Below are positions 54,638-63,418 of a DNA stretch of 64,000 nucleotides, piece after piece. The notes below the pieces were generated by a model. The model had not been told where the DNA came from. It saw only the letters and a program-made list of their open reading frames with translations, and searched no databases. The DNA lies in contig NZ_NXGX01000001.1 in NCBI RefSeq assembly GCF_002844275.1, positions 744,001 through 808,000 on the forward strand. The letters run 5' to 3'. Both the position numbers and the translations under genes were made by a program. Numbering within the stretch: position 1 is the stretch's first letter; every line of letters starts with the position of its first letter. Origin of the DNA: Thalassospira lohafexi. GTDB lineage: Bacteria > Pseudomonadota > Alphaproteobacteria > Rhodospirillales > Thalassospiraceae.

Positions 54638-55474
54638 ATGAAAAATAGATTTGGGAAACTGATCCCGGCTGCCGCGATGCTTGCCCTAGCATCCTTTGGG
54701 TCAAACGCAGCGCAGGCTGAAACCCTGACCGCGGGTGTTGAAGCCGCTTTCCCGCCGTGGGCCTATGTCGAGAGTGGCGAGTATAAAGGCATTGCGATTG
54801 ATGCCATGCGTGCCATCGCCGAAGATCAGGGTATGGACGTTGAGTTCAAGGACTTGCCATGGCCGTCGTTGATTCCGGCCCTTGTTAAAGGGCGTATTGA
54901 CCTTCTTGTGACCGGGCTTAACGTGACGCCGGAACGCGCCGACGCGCTTGATTTCACCATTCCGTGGTGGGAAAATGACGACGAAATTCTTGTGCCCAAG
55001 GATTCCGACAAAAACCTGATTACCGCAATGTGCTGTGGTGCGACGGTTGGTGCGCAGGGTGGCGCAACCCAGTTTAAATGGCTTGAAGACAATCTGGCGT
55101 CCAATGACGACGTCGATGTGACCCTGCGTGGCTATGAGGACTATGTCACCGCCATTGAAGATATGCTTGCGGGGCGTCTGGACGCTGTTGTGACCTCGAC
55201 CGATACCGCCGAGGACTTCATCGCCAAAGGGCGTCCGGTCAAAATCGCCGGGACCATTCAACAGAACCAGCCGCAGGCGCTTGCGGTTGAAAAAGGTGAT
55301 CCGAAGGAACTTCTGGGCAAAATCAATGCCGGGATTATGAACATCTATAAATCCGGTCAATGGGCGGAAATTGTTCATAAATATGCGCCGCAGTCTTCCA
55401 TTCGCGATATTCCGACCTCGATGCCTGATTATGTCGATACCTATCAGGGCGACATTCCCGGTTACTCGAAGTAG
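54638..55474 (+). CDS. ABC transporter substrate-binding protein, amino-acid type
   Basis: A 278-residue periplasmic binding protein of family 3. A signal peptide (about 27 residues, ending SNAAQA) precedes ETLTAGVEAAFPPWAYVESGEYKGIAIDAMRAIAED, the usual ligand-binding start, and DLLVTGLNVTPERADALDFTIPWW. A Cys pair, AMCCGATVG, is unusual in this family. The ligand is probably an amino acid or related solute. ATG 54638 follows AGGAGG. A terminator hairpin separates it from the permease genes, which should give excess binding protein. Confidence 0.92.
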   Translation: MKNRFGKLIPAAAMLALASFGSNAAQAETLTAGVEAAFPPWAYVESGEYKGIAIDAMRAIAEDQGMDVEFKDLPWPSLIPALVKGRIDLLVTGLNVTPERADALDFTIPWWENDDEILVPKDSDKNLITAMCCGATVGAQGGATQFKWLEDNLASNDDVDVTLRGYEDYVTAIEDMLAGRLDAVVTSTDTAEDFIAKGRPVKIAGTIQQNQPQALAVEKGDPKELLGKINAGIMNIYKSGQWAEIVHKYAPQSSIRDIPTSMPDYVDTYQGDIPGYSK

Positions 55475-55483
55475 CTGATTTCG

Positions 55484-55531
55484 GGCCGTATCGCTGCAAC
55501 TGCCTTGGCTGTTGCGATACGGCCTATTTTT
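55484..55531 (+). terminator. Intra-operon terminator/attenuator
   Basis: GGCCGTATCGC (55484-55494) pairs with GCGATACGGCC (55514-55524), followed by TATTTTTTT. It lies between the binding-protein and first permease genes and likely allows only part of the transcripts to continue. Confidence 0.88.
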
Positions 55532-55552
55532 TTGTTCCTGTGGGCATAAATC

Positions 55553-56224
55553 ATGATTTTCGAAACAATATTGAGCCAGATGCCCTATCTGGTGCACGGC
55601 TTGTCCGTGGCAATTGCGTTGCTTGTTTGCCTGTTGTCACTGGGGCTTGTTCTGGGGCTGCTGCTGTCGGTTGCGGAAGTCTACGGGCACTGGACGTTGC
55701 GCATTCCATGTACGGTGTTTGAGCGTATTTTCCGTGGCATTCCGGCCATTGTGTTGCTGTTGCTGTTTTACTATGGCGTGACCGATTTCATTGAAATGGG
55801 ATCATTTATGGCGGCCGTTCTTGCCTTGGGTCTTCGGTCCGCAGCGTATCAGTCGCAGATTTTTCGGGGGGCATTTCTGTCTGTTCCCCAAGGGCAGATG
55901 ATGGCGGCGCGCGCGATGGGCATGAACAAGTTTCAGGCGATCCGTGACATTGTCCTGCCGCAGGCACTGCGTATGTCCATCGGACCGTGGACCAACGAAT
56001 TTTCCAGTGAACTCAAGGCGACATCGCTTGCCTATGTCATTGGTGTTGTCGAACTGACCCGTCAGGCGAAATACATCATTTCCAATACGCAGGGAAACAT
56101 CCTGATCGTTTTTGCGGTGGTTGCGTTGATGTATTTCATCGTCAATCGCGCAGGCAACTGGGCCCTATACCGGCTTGAGAACCGTCTTGCTCTTCCGGGC
56201 TTTGAACACAGAGGAGACGCCTGA
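55553..56224 (+). CDS. Amino-acid-type ABC transporter permease (first)
   Basis: A 223-residue inner-membrane permease of the HisM/GlnP group with about five membrane helices (ALLVCLLSLGLVLGLLLSV; RGIPAIVLLLLFYYGV; NILIVFAVVALMYFIV). The EAA loop reads ARAMGMNKFQAIRDIVLPQALR, the contact point for the ATPase. ATG 55553. Its stop overlaps the ATPase start by one base. With the second permease it should form a heterodimeric channel. Confidence 0.92.
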   Translation: MIFETILSQMPYLVHGLSVAIALLVCLLSLGLVLGLLLSVAEVYGHWTLRIPCTVFERIFRGIPAIVLLLLFYYGVTDFIEMGSFMAAVLALGLRSAAYQSQIFRGAFLSVPQGQMMAARAMGMNKFQAIRDIVLPQALRMSIGPWTNEFSSELKATSLAYVIGVVELTRQAKYIISNTQGNILIVFAVVALMYFIVNRAGNWALYRLENRLALPGFEHRGDA

Positions 56225-56958
56225 TGTTGTTGCGCGTTGAAAATATTCATAAAAGTTATGGTGATGCGGAAATACTCAAGGGCGTTTCCTTTGATATGGA
56301 GCCGGGGCAATCCAAGGTTATTATGGGGCCATCGGGCACGGGGAAATCGACCCTTCTTCGGTGCATCAATCATTTGACCGAGCCTGATCAGGGGCATGTC
56401 TTTGTCGACGGCGAAGAACTTACGTCAAAGAACCTGAATGCCATGCGTCAGAAGGTTGCGTTTGTGTTTCAGGATTTCAATCTGTTTACCCATTTGCGTA
56501 CGGTGGACAATGTCGCAATCGGGCCGCGTAAATTACGTGGTTTTGATAAAAAGGCCGCCCTTGATCTTGCCTATCAGGAACTGGATCGTGTTGGTCTTTC
56601 TGACCGCGCGGATGCGTATCCGGCGGAACTTTCTGGTGGGCAGCAGCAGCGTGCCTCGATCGCGCGTGCGCTTGCGATGGAGCCCAAGCTGATCTTGTTT
56701 GATGAACCAACCAGCGCGCTTGACCCGGAATTGACCGGCGAAGTGGTTTCAGTGATGAACAAGCTGGCATCCGAAGGGATGACGATGCTGGTGGTTAGCC
56801 ACGAAATCGGATTTGCCCGTCAGGCAGCCGATGAAATCATCTTCATGGAAGGTGGTAAAATCATCGAGCAGGGCCCGCCGTCACAAATTTTTGAAGCCCC
56901 CCAGCAAGATCGAACGCGTGCGTTCCTGAACGTGATAGAACACGGAGGCCATGAATGA
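56224..56958 (+). CDS. Amino-acid-type ABC transporter ATP-binding protein
   Basis: A 244-residue ABC ATPase with Walker [10 protein letters not shown], the Q-loop [14 protein letters not shown], signature [19 protein letters not shown], Walker [14 protein letters not shown] and the switch His in [10 protein letters not shown]. The sequence is of the GlnQ/HisP class. ATG 56224 overlaps the preceding stop by one base, and its end overlaps the next permease by four bases, so translation of the three genes is coupled. Confidence 0.95.
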   Translation: MLLRVENIHKSYGDAEILKGVSFDMEPGQSKVIMGPSGTGKSTLLRCINHLTEPDQGHVFVDGEELTSKNLNAMRQKVAFVFQDFNLFTHLRTVDNVAIGPRKLRGFDKKAALDLAYQELDRVGLSDRADAYPAELSGGQQQRASIARALAMEPKLILFDEPTSALDPELTGEVVSVMNKLASEGMTMLVVSHEIGFARQAADEIIFMEGGKIIEQGPPSQIFEAPQQDRTRAFLNVIEHGGHE

Positions 56959-57614
56959 GCGAGTGGTTCGATTTTGCAATTGAACATTTGCCCTATGTGC
57001 TCCAAGGGATTCCCACCACGTTGGGACTTTGGGCATCGGCCATGGTTATCGGCGCGGCATTGGGGCTTGTTCTGGCGTGGGCGCGCATTTATGGCAGTCG
57101 CCCGATTTATTTGGCAGCCACGGTTTATGTAGAGATATTTCGCGGCACCCCGATGCTGGTCCAGATGTTATTTATCTATCTGGGCTTGCCCGAAATCGGC
57201 ATTGTTTTTGACCCGCTTACTGCCGCAATCATTGCCATTGGTCTGAATACAGCAGCATATCAGGCGGAATACTTCCGGGGTGCTGTGCGATCAGTTCCGG
57301 TGGGGCAGATGGCAGCGGCCCGTGCACTTGGCATGGGGCAGTTTCAGGGTTTTAAAAACATCATTTTGCCGCAGGCATTGCGCCGGGTTATCCCGCAGTG
57401 GTCGAATGAAGCGATTTTAGAACTCAAATATACCTCTATCGCCTATGCCATCGGGGTGACCGAAATTACCGCCCGTGCTGAAAAGATTGGCTATGAAACG
57501 TTCCAGTTTTTCGAGGTCTTTTTATTGATCGCAGCAATCTATGTGGTCATGACCAGTGTGGTCGCACAGATTTTGCTGTTTGTCGAAAAGCGGGTTTCTG
57601 TTCCGGGACTTTAA
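56955..57614 (+). CDS. Amino-acid-type ABC transporter permease (second)
   Basis: A 219-residue permease of the same HisM/GlnP class, with the EAA loop ARALGMGQFQGFKNIILPQALRR and helices near residues 15-40, 58-80, 85-105 and 185-208. It starts with ATG 56955 inside the ATPase stop (ATGA overlap). It is the last gene of the four-gene transporter, followed by a GC-rich hairpin. Confidence 0.93.
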   Translation: MSEWFDFAIEHLPYVLQGIPTTLGLWASAMVIGAALGLVLAWARIYGSRPIYLAATVYVEIFRGTPMLVQMLFIYLGLPEIGIVFDPLTAAIIAIGLNTAAYQAEYFRGAVRSVPVGQMAAARALGMGQFQGFKNIILPQALRRVIPQWSNEAILELKYTSIAYAIGVTEITARAEKIGYETFQFFEVFLLIAAIYVVMTSVVAQILLFVEKRVSVPGL

Positions 57615-57637
57615 CAGACGTTGCTAAACACAAAATA

Positions 57638-57661
57638 CCCGCCCGACATACGTCGGGCGGG
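57638..57661. terminator. GC-rich hairpin between the convergent transporter and PepSY genes
   Basis: CCCGCCCGAC (57638-57647) pairs perfectly with GTCGGGCGGG (57652-57661) over a 4-base loop. There is no T run on the plus strand, so termination would be weak or factor-aided. Confidence 0.6.
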
Positions 57662-57673
57662 GCTTAAAACGGT

Positions 57674-59098
57674 TTAGCCAATCGCGCGTTTAAGAACCGG
57701 CAGGTTTGAGACAATTAGCACATCAATTGCCAGAACTGTGACCAGCGTAATGCCGGTTAGCGGGAAGGCTAATGATAGCGCTAACATCATGAATACGGCG
57801 CCTTTCCAAAGAGGTAGGTTGTTGGGAAGGGGCGGGGCGGATAGGTGAAAATTGCCGGATGTCGGGCGGCGTAGCCACCACATGACAATGCCGCTGATGC
57901 ACAGGAAAATCACCGTCAGGCAAAATAGCGTATTGGCAATCACGTTCCACCAGCCAAGGTCGCCTTGATGCAGGGCAATACCAACTGCCATGCTTTTGGC
58001 CCCCAGTGAATAATCAGCAAAGCCAATATTGGCCAGAACCTTGCCGGTATATTGGTCAACATGGATGGTACGGTCGCCGGTGGGCGAGACGCTGTCGCCG
58101 CTCATGGTGTCGGCCGAAAGGGTGTAAACACCGTTTTCACCTTGCGGCAGATTAACCCGGAATTGGCCAACAAAGCCGATGCTGCGCGCAAAGGCGGTCA
58201 CGGTATCAAGATTAACCGGTGTGCCATCGGCAAGACCAGTGATCCCGGCATCTGATCCCGATGCAGGCATTGGGGTTTGTTCCAATCCCCAGGGTGCATC
58301 ATGCAAAACCCCGTGGTTCATATCGGCGTGAATGTCATCAGATAGCGGGACATTATCCCATTTTTCAGCGGGAAAGGTGCTCCAGGCCTGAACAAACTGA
58401 CCGCCCCAGATGCCCGCCCATGACAGGCCGGAAATCAAAAAGAAGAACAAAACGACCGAGATGTAAAAGCCGCTTGTGACATGCAGTTCTTTCCAGAAAG
58501 TCCGGCGGGTTGCGCGGAAATCTGGCCAAAGAACGGAGGCAAACCGTTTGCCGTCGCGCGGCCACCACATGTAAAGCCCGGTTACGATCAGGATAATGCC
58601 AAGCCCGGCGGCAATTTCGATCAACCGGTCGCCAAGATCGCCCATCAGAAGTTCGCCGTGAATGCCATTAGCCCAGTAAAACCAGCTGTCATCCGTAATA
58701 ATGGTTTCGCGGATGTCGGTTGTGACGGGATCGACCGTGACGACATGCTGCTTGCCGCCACTATCGACGAGAAACATGGTGGCAAGATCATCTTCGATCG
58801 GGGCGATGTATTGGCTAACCGTCGCATCGGGCAGGGAGGAGGCCGCGGCATCAGCCTGTATCTGAAGGCTTTGGTGCGGGCCGTCGGATGCGAGGATGCG
58901 GTCGCCAAACCGGGTTTCAATGACATTGAAATACATCATCATCAGGCCGGTCACCGCCAGCATGAGGAGGAACGGTACGACATAAAGCCCGGCATAAAAA
59001 TGCCAGCGCCATGCGGCCAGATAGAATTTACGGGTTAATGTGCGGTTGTCGCGATCGCGCTGAGGCGCATCCGCCGAATGTGCGGGATGGGTTGTCAT
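57674..59098 (-). CDS. PepSY-associated transmembrane protein
   Basis: A 474-residue inner-membrane protein of the PepSY_TM family: a first helix after LAAWRWHFYAGLYVVPFLLMLAVTGLMMMYF, two PepSY-like periplasmic stretches, TGLYMWWPRDGKRF, a central helix (VVLFFFLISGLSWAGIWGGQF) and three C-terminal helices. The family often accompanies siderophore or heme uptake and may act as a flavin or iron reductase. ATG 59098 has AGGTGA five bases upstream. Its 3' end is copied in a remnant at 54104-54200. DUF2946 lies upstream on the same strand. Confidence 0.9.
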   Translation of the reverse strand: MTTHPAHSADAPQRDRDNRTLTRKFYLAAWRWHFYAGLYVVPFLLMLAVTGLMMMYFNVIETRFGDRILASDGPHQSLQIQADAAASSLPDATVSQYIAPIEDDLATMFLVDSGGKQHVVTVDPVTTDIRETIITDDSWFYWANGIHGELLMGDLGDRLIEIAAGLGIILIVTGLYMWWPRDGKRFASVLWPDFRATRRTFWKELHVTSGFYISVVLFFFLISGLSWAGIWGGQFVQAWSTFPAEKWDNVPLSDDIHADMNHGVLHDAPWGLEQTPMPASGSDAGITGLADGTPVNLDTVTAFARSIGFVGQFRVNLPQGENGVYTLSADTMSGDSVSPTGDRTIHVDQYTGKVLANIGFADYSLGAKSMAVGIALHQGDLGWWNVIANTLFCLTVIFLCISGIVMWWLRRPTSGNFHLSAPPLPNNLPLWKGAVFMMLALSLAFPLTGITLVTVLAIDVLIVSNLPVLKRAIG

Positions 59099-59184
59099 CA
59101 AGTTCACCTGTATCATCGAAAATGCGTAAAGCACGGTATTGCTGTGCCAGATAAGCGGCGCGCAAAACGTGCGATTGGGGCAGA

Positions 59185-59577
59185 TCAGATGATCAAGGGC
59201 GGCGCGCGTGGGACGGCTGGCGTGTCATAGGTGGTGGCCTGCCATTCGACACGGGCGGGCAAATGGGCCAGCGCACGTGAGACGAATTCTATTGGTTCAG
59301 GCAGCTGCGGATTATCAGGCAGGGTAACCGATGCGGCGATCCGGCAAAACTCACAGGTATCAAGCATCCCACGGTCATTATCGGGATCGGCAGCCTGACC
59401 GCCAAGGCACAAGATCGGCAATGTGCCATCGGGGAGGGCATAGCTTGTCAGGCTGGCTTGCGTGTTTTGGGGAAGCGTTCCAAAGGATGCCAGCTTGTGC
59501 GAAAAGCCGACAAGCATCAGCGCGATCACGCATAAAATGCGGATTCCGATATTTGCCTGTGATCGCAATGAAGACAT
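59185..59577 (-). CDS. DUF2946 family protein
   Basis: A 130-residue protein with an N-terminal membrane or signal segment (IGIRILCVIALMLVGFSH) and a conserved CEFCRIAAS motif near the middle; an upstream Cys (PILCLGG) could join it in metal binding. DUF2946 proteins often sit beside copper or TonB-linked genes; no function is set. ATG 59577 with GGGGAA upstream. It is 86 bases upstream of the PepSY gene, probably in one operon, behind two palindromic operator candidates. Confidence 0.82.
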   Translation of the reverse strand: MSSLRSQANIGIRILCVIALMLVGFSHKLASFGTLPQNTQASLTSYALPDGTLPILCLGGQAADPDNDRGMLDTCEFCRIAASVTLPDNPQLPEPIEFVSRALAHLPARVEWQATTYDTPAVPRAPPLII

Positions 59578-59603
59578 GAAGTATTCCCCGGCCAATGTCA
59601 TCG

Positions 59604-59669
59604 TGTCATGACAGCTACGCGCCGAAGCTCTGAAAGGTTTCAAATAGGCATGCCATGACAATTGTCATG
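59604..59669. promoter_or_regulatory. Two palindromic operator candidates upstream of DUF2946-PepSY
   Basis: TGTCATGACA (59604-59613) and CATGACAATTGTCATG (59654-59669) are both perfect palindromes built from TGTCA/TGACA half-sites, 27 and 77 bases upstream of the DUF2946 start. The layout suggests a dimeric repressor, perhaps metal-responsive, but neither matches the classical Fur box. Confidence 0.5.
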
Positions 59670-59695
59670 TTTGCAAAAAATGGAGCGTAGAAAAA

Positions 59696-59729
59696 CCAAA
59701 CCCGCCTGGATTGCTCCGAGGCGGGCTTG
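59696..59729 (-). terminator. Terminator of rpsU
   Basis: On the minus strand AAGCCCGCCT and AGGCGGGTTT pair around an 11-base loop and are followed by GGTTTTTC. It lies about 80 bases after the rpsU stop. Confidence 0.78.
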
Positions 59730-59808
59730 GCGCACGGGTCCGAACTTAGCAAGCTAAATTCGACCATGCAGTATCACGTTCGAGGAACCCCGAAAGTGAA
59801 AAAGAAGA

Positions 59809-60012
59809 CTAGAAGCCTTCACGCTCGATGCGCTTACGCTCCAGCTTGCGGGAACGACGGACTGCTTCCGCCCCTTCGCGAGCTTTCTTCTCCGACGGCT
59901 TTTCAAAGTGACGACGGAGTTTCATCTCACGGAAAATGCCCTCACGCTGCATCTTTTTCTTAAGGGCTTTCAGAGCCTGATCGACATTGTTGTCGCGAAC
60001 GATTACCTGCAC
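59809..60012 (-). CDS. rpsU: 30S ribosomal protein S21
   Basis: A 67-residue, very basic protein of the small ribosomal subunit. [24 protein letters not shown] and [22 protein letters not shown] are the family signature. GTG 60012 gives the standard start VQVIVRDNN and lies ten bases after GAAAGGAG; the GTG at 60021 is too close to that site. It is divergent from the membrane protein/HlyD pair; in this class rpsU is often near COQ9, as here. Confidence 0.95.
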   Translation of the reverse strand: MQVIVRDNNVDQALKALKKKMQREGIFREMKLRRHFEKPSEKKAREGAEAVRRSRKLERKRIEREGF

Positions 60013-60021
60013 GGAAACCAC

Positions 60022-60377
60022 GCTCCTTTCAAAAAAACAAAAACACCCGGAAAGGCGGAATGCCTACCGGTTGGATTTACGGTCAACATGACCGTGGGCT
60101 GTATATAGTGCAAACCAGTCAAAAAGAAAAGAGGGAAGAGGATATTCGCCTTGGGCGTTTATTCGGCCAATGGGTGCAAAACGCCAAGGCATGGACACCG
60201 CATTTTGGTGTCAGTTATGTCATTGCGCTGCTTGCGTGAATTTGAGGATAATAATTATCCAAAAAGTTGCTATAATGGCTTGGTAAAGGTCTATATATCA
60301 ATGGATTGGCAATGGGTGGAGTATCCTGAGGGCAGTGTCCTGATGGGATTGAACAGTGGTTTGGTTGGGATAAAAAA
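60022..60377. other. 356-base divergent region with a perfect dyad
   Basis: Holds the rpsU promoter region. ACGGTCA (60079-60085) and TGACCGT (60089-60095) form a perfect 7-base dyad with a 3-base centre about 70-80 bases upstream of rpsU, with TATATA just beyond (60102-60107). It may be an operator or leader hairpin. No coding frame is convincing. Confidence 0.4.
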
Positions 60378-60815
60378 ATGGAAAACAGTTTGCGAGAGGC
60401 GGCAATTGCACATGCGCCTTTCTTTATAACCGCGCCGGGGGAAACAGATGTTTTGTTCTACGGTATCGTGTGGTTTGTGGTTTTGGCCGTGTTTGCGCTT
60501 GGCGCGCTCTATCTGACCTTGCATGCCTTGCCGGAAAAACTGGCGCATCACGCCAATCACACGCAGATACAGTTGATCGGCGTTCTGACCCTTTTGGCGC
60601 TGTTTACCCATAACGGTGTTTTCTGGGTGGCCGCACTGGTTCTTGCCGTTGTCCAGTTCCCTGATTTTATTTCACCAATTCAGGCCATTGCAGATTCCTT
60701 GAAAACAATTGCAAGGAACAAGGGCGGGTTTGGCGACTCGGCCCCTCAGGAGCCCGTGGCCGAGACATCCGCAACCCCCGATATGACCAAGCAGGAGAAC
60801 CCAAAAGATGTTTGA
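60378..60815 (+). CDS. Small inner-membrane protein paired with HlyD-family gene
   Basis: A 145-residue protein with two or three membrane helices (ETDVLFYGIVWFVVLAVFALGALYLTLHAL; LIGVLTLLALF; VFWVAALVLAVVQFPDFI) and a short polar C-terminal tail. I do not know the family name; the pairing with an HlyD-like protein recalls E. coli YiaW/YiaV and YibI/YibH, which is an analogy only. ATG 60378. Its last 8 bases overlap the HlyD gene, so translation is coupled. Confidence 0.8.
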   Translation: MENSLREAAIAHAPFFITAPGETDVLFYGIVWFVVLAVFALGALYLTLHALPEKLAHHANHTQIQLIGVLTLLALFTHNGVFWVAALVLAVVQFPDFISPIQAIADSLKTIARNKGGFGDSAPQEPVAETSATPDMTKQENPKDV

Positions 60816-62040
60816 GCTTCTTCTGTGTTCAATGTTTACCATTCTGCCGGATTATCTGGTGCGCCGGTATCGTCAGGGCAAACGTATCGGTAAGGAAATC
60901 AACCTGTTTTCGGTCTGGTATGAATTGCGGTATGGCATCACCGCATGTGCGATCCTGACCCTGTCGCTGATCACGCTTATTTTCTATTTTCATCCATCAA
61001 GCCAAAATGTTGGATCATTCTTTAGAACATTGACAATCCTGCCCGAAAAGAATGGTCGGGTGGTTGAAATATATGTCGATAACGATCACCGGGTAAAATC
61101 GGGCGAACCGCTGTTCCGGCTTGATGACCGTGCAGAGACGGAATCGGTGGAAATGGCCCAGCAAGACGTCGAACAAATCCGTGCCCAGATGGCGGTTGCC
61201 GAGGCCGACCTTGCGGTCGCGCAAGGGAACCTGGAACAGGCACAAGGTGCCTATGAACAGGTTCGCGAAGAATTGTCGGTGAAGGCGGATCTTTTGTCGC
61301 GCGGCACCAACGCGGTTTCCCGGCGCGAGGTCGAACGGCTTGAAGTCGCATTGACGACACGACAGGGTGGGGTGAATTCGGCAAAGGCGAGTGTTAACGC
61401 CGTTCAGACCAAAATGGAAACCCTGTTGCCCGCCCAGCTTTCAAGTGCAGAGGCATCCTTGCGTGCAGCACAAGTGGCGCTGGGCAAAACAGTTGTTCGT
61501 GCCGGTGTTGATGGCACCGTACAGCAGTTTGCATTGCAAATTGGGGATGTGGTGAACCCGTTATTGCGTCCGGCAGGCATCCTGATCCCCGACAAGCCCA
61601 AGGAAGTGGTATTTCAGGCAGGCTTCCAGCAGGTATCCGCACAGGTTGTCAAAGTTGGCGGGCTTGCGGAAATGTCGTGTGCTTCGCTGCCATTTGAAGT
61701 CATTCCGATGGTGTTCTCAAGCGTGCAGCCGGTTATTGCGGCCGGTCAGTTCCGCCCGACCGACAGGTTGCTTGATATAACCGAACGCGGCGTGCCGGGA
61801 ACGTTCCTGGCCAAGATGGTGCCGCTTTACCCCGAGCAGATCAAGGATGTGCCGTGGGGCAGCCAGTGCATTGCCAATGCTTATACCAATACCCATGATC
61901 AACTTGAGGATCCGGAAATTGGTGCGGGGCGCTGGATGTTCCTGCATATGGTCCAGACGGTCGGTGTCGTGCATGCCTTGTTGCTGCGTATTCAGGCACT
62001 TCTATGGCCGGTCCAGACACTGGTTCTTACCGGGCATTAG
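60808..62040 (+). CDS. HlyD family membrane-fusion protein
   Basis: A 410-residue periplasmic adaptor anchored in the inner membrane. The conserved start PDYLVRRYRQGKRIGKEINLFSVWYELR precedes one membrane helix (ITACAILTLSLITLIFYF), a lipoyl half (GRVVEIYVDNDHRVKSGEPLFRLDD), an alpha-hairpin coiled coil of about 120 residues and the second lipoyl half (VVRAGVDGTVQQFALQIGDVV). There is an extra hydrophobic stretch near the C-terminus (VVHALLLRIQALLWPVQTLVL). No pump or outer-membrane channel gene adjoins it. ATG 60808. Confidence 0.9.
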   Translation: MFELLLCSMFTILPDYLVRRYRQGKRIGKEINLFSVWYELRYGITACAILTLSLITLIFYFHPSSQNVGSFFRTLTILPEKNGRVVEIYVDNDHRVKSGEPLFRLDDRAETESVEMAQQDVEQIRAQMAVAEADLAVAQGNLEQAQGAYEQVREELSVKADLLSRGTNAVSRREVERLEVALTTRQGGVNSAKASVNAVQTKMETLLPAQLSSAEASLRAAQVALGKTVVRAGVDGTVQQFALQIGDVVNPLLRPAGILIPDKPKEVVFQAGFQQVSAQVVKVGGLAEMSCASLPFEVIPMVFSSVQPVIAAGQFRPTDRLLDITERGVPGTFLAKMVPLYPEQIKDVPWGSQCIANAYTNTHDQLEDPEIGAGRWMFLHMVQTVGVVHALLLRIQALLWPVQTLVLTGH

Positions 62041-62096
62041 GATCGCGGGGCGCATAGGGGCTTTACAGCCGGGCAATTTTGGTTGGATATAGAGAT

Positions 62097-62684
62097 ATGT
62101 CGATCCTTAAAATTGCCCGGATGGGCCACCCGGTTTTGCGTGCTGTCGCGGATCGGGTCGAAGACCCGCTTGACCCTGAAATTCAGCGTCTGATTGCGGA
62201 TATGAAGGAAACCATGAAGGATGCCGGGGGCGTTGGCCTTGCGGCACCGCAGGTGTTTGTGTCCAAGGCGATCATGGTCTATTTCGTGCCGAGTTTACGC
62301 AAAAGTGACGATCCCGATGACGGTGAAGTGCCCGTTAGCGTTTTGATTAACCCGGAAATTGAGCCGATTGGCGATGAAATCGTTGATGGTTGGGAAGGGT
62401 GTTTGTCGATTCCCGGATTGCAGGGCGTGGTGCCGCGTTGGAACAAAATCCGTTATCGCGGGTTAAATGAGAAGGGCGATGAGGTTGAACGCATCGCCGG
62501 TGGTTTTCATGCGCGCGTGGTCCAACACGAATATGATCATTTGATCGGCGTGATGTATCCTGAACGTATAGAAGACATGACGTTGCTTGGATTTAACGAA
62601 GAATTACGCGAATACCCGCCTGAAACCGCCTTCAGGCAAGCTGCGGCATCAGATGATGTGGTGGCACACCCTGATGAACCTTAA
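62097..62684 (+). CDS. def: Peptide deformylase
   Basis: Removes the formyl group from the initiator methionine of new proteins, ahead of methionine aminopeptidase. The 195-residue enzyme has all three motifs: GVGLAAPQ, EGCLS with metal ligand C102, and HEYDH with H144, E145 and H148. The C-terminus is about 20 residues longer than E. coli Def. ATG 62097 with a weak AGAGAT ribosome site. COQ9 follows after 10 bases, so the two are probably co-transcribed. Confidence 0.95.
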   Translation: MSILKIARMGHPVLRAVADRVEDPLDPEIQRLIADMKETMKDAGGVGLAAPQVFVSKAIMVYFVPSLRKSDDPDDGEVPVSVLINPEIEPIGDEIVDGWEGCLSIPGLQGVVPRWNKIRYRGLNEKGDEVERIAGGFHARVVQHEYDHLIGVMYPERIEDMTLLGFNEELREYPPETAFRQAAASDDVVAHPDEP

Positions 62685-62694
62685 GGAGGCATAA

Positions 62695-63390
62695 ATGACC
62701 GTTTCCGAAAGCATGTCCCGACTGCGCGCCCAGCGCGAAGCATTGGTCGAAGCCGCATTGGAACATGTGCCTTTTGATGGTTGGAGCAAACAGGCGTTGA
62801 TCGCCGGCGCCGAGGACCTTGATCTTGCACCGGGCGAGATTGACCGTCTGTTGCCCAAAGGAACGGGGCAGGCCATTGTGACCTATGTCGAGATGACCGA
62901 CCGCAAGATGGTCGATGCCCTTGACGCACTTGAGCTTGATCAGATGAAAATTCGCGAGCGGATCGCCGTTGCGGTAAAAACGCGCCTTGATCTGGTTGAA
63001 AATCACAAAGACGCGGTGCGTGCCGCCGTTGCCTGGACCGCCCTGCCGCAGAATGTGGCCAAGGGGCTTAAGCTGACCCATGGGACGGTTGATAAAATGT
63101 GGATTGCGGCGGGCGATACATCGACCGATCACAATTGGTACACCAAGCGGATGTTGCTTGCGGGTGTCTATGGCTCAACCCTTGCCTATTGGCTCGATGA
63201 CACATCCGAAGGTCACAGCGACAGCTGGGCATTTCTGGATCGTCGTATTGGCAATGTCATGCAAATCCCGAAAATCACCGGAAAGATCAGCAAGGCAGGG
63301 CAATTTGCCGCGGCACCGTTAAAGCTTGGTGCAAAGCTTGCGCGCTGCATGCCGACGCCGGGACGGGTTCGCCGCCAGTTTGGCGGGTAG
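62695..63390 (+). CDS. COQ9 family protein
   Basis: A 231-residue ubiquinone-biosynthesis accessory protein. The N-terminal half is TetR-like (LVEAALEHVPFDGWSKQALIAGAEDL) and the C-terminal half holds the COQ9 core (AWTALPQNVAKGLKLTHGTVDKMWIAAGDTSTDHNWYTKRMLLAGVYGSTLAYWL). In mitochondria COQ9 binds lipid and presents quinone precursors to COQ7; a like role is inferred here. ATG 62695 follows AAGGAGG. It fits with ubiG elsewhere in the window. Confidence 0.94.
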   Translation: MTVSESMSRLRAQREALVEAALEHVPFDGWSKQALIAGAEDLDLAPGEIDRLLPKGTGQAIVTYVEMTDRKMVDALDALELDQMKIRERIAVAVKTRLDLVENHKDAVRAAVAWTALPQNVAKGLKLTHGTVDKMWIAAGDTSTDHNWYTKRMLLAGVYGSTLAYWLDDTSEGHSDSWAFLDRRIGNVMQIPKITGKISKAGQFAAAPLKLGAKLARCMPTPGRVRRQFGG

Positions 63391-63418
63391 TACCGCAAAG
63401 ATACTTGTGATGTTAAAC

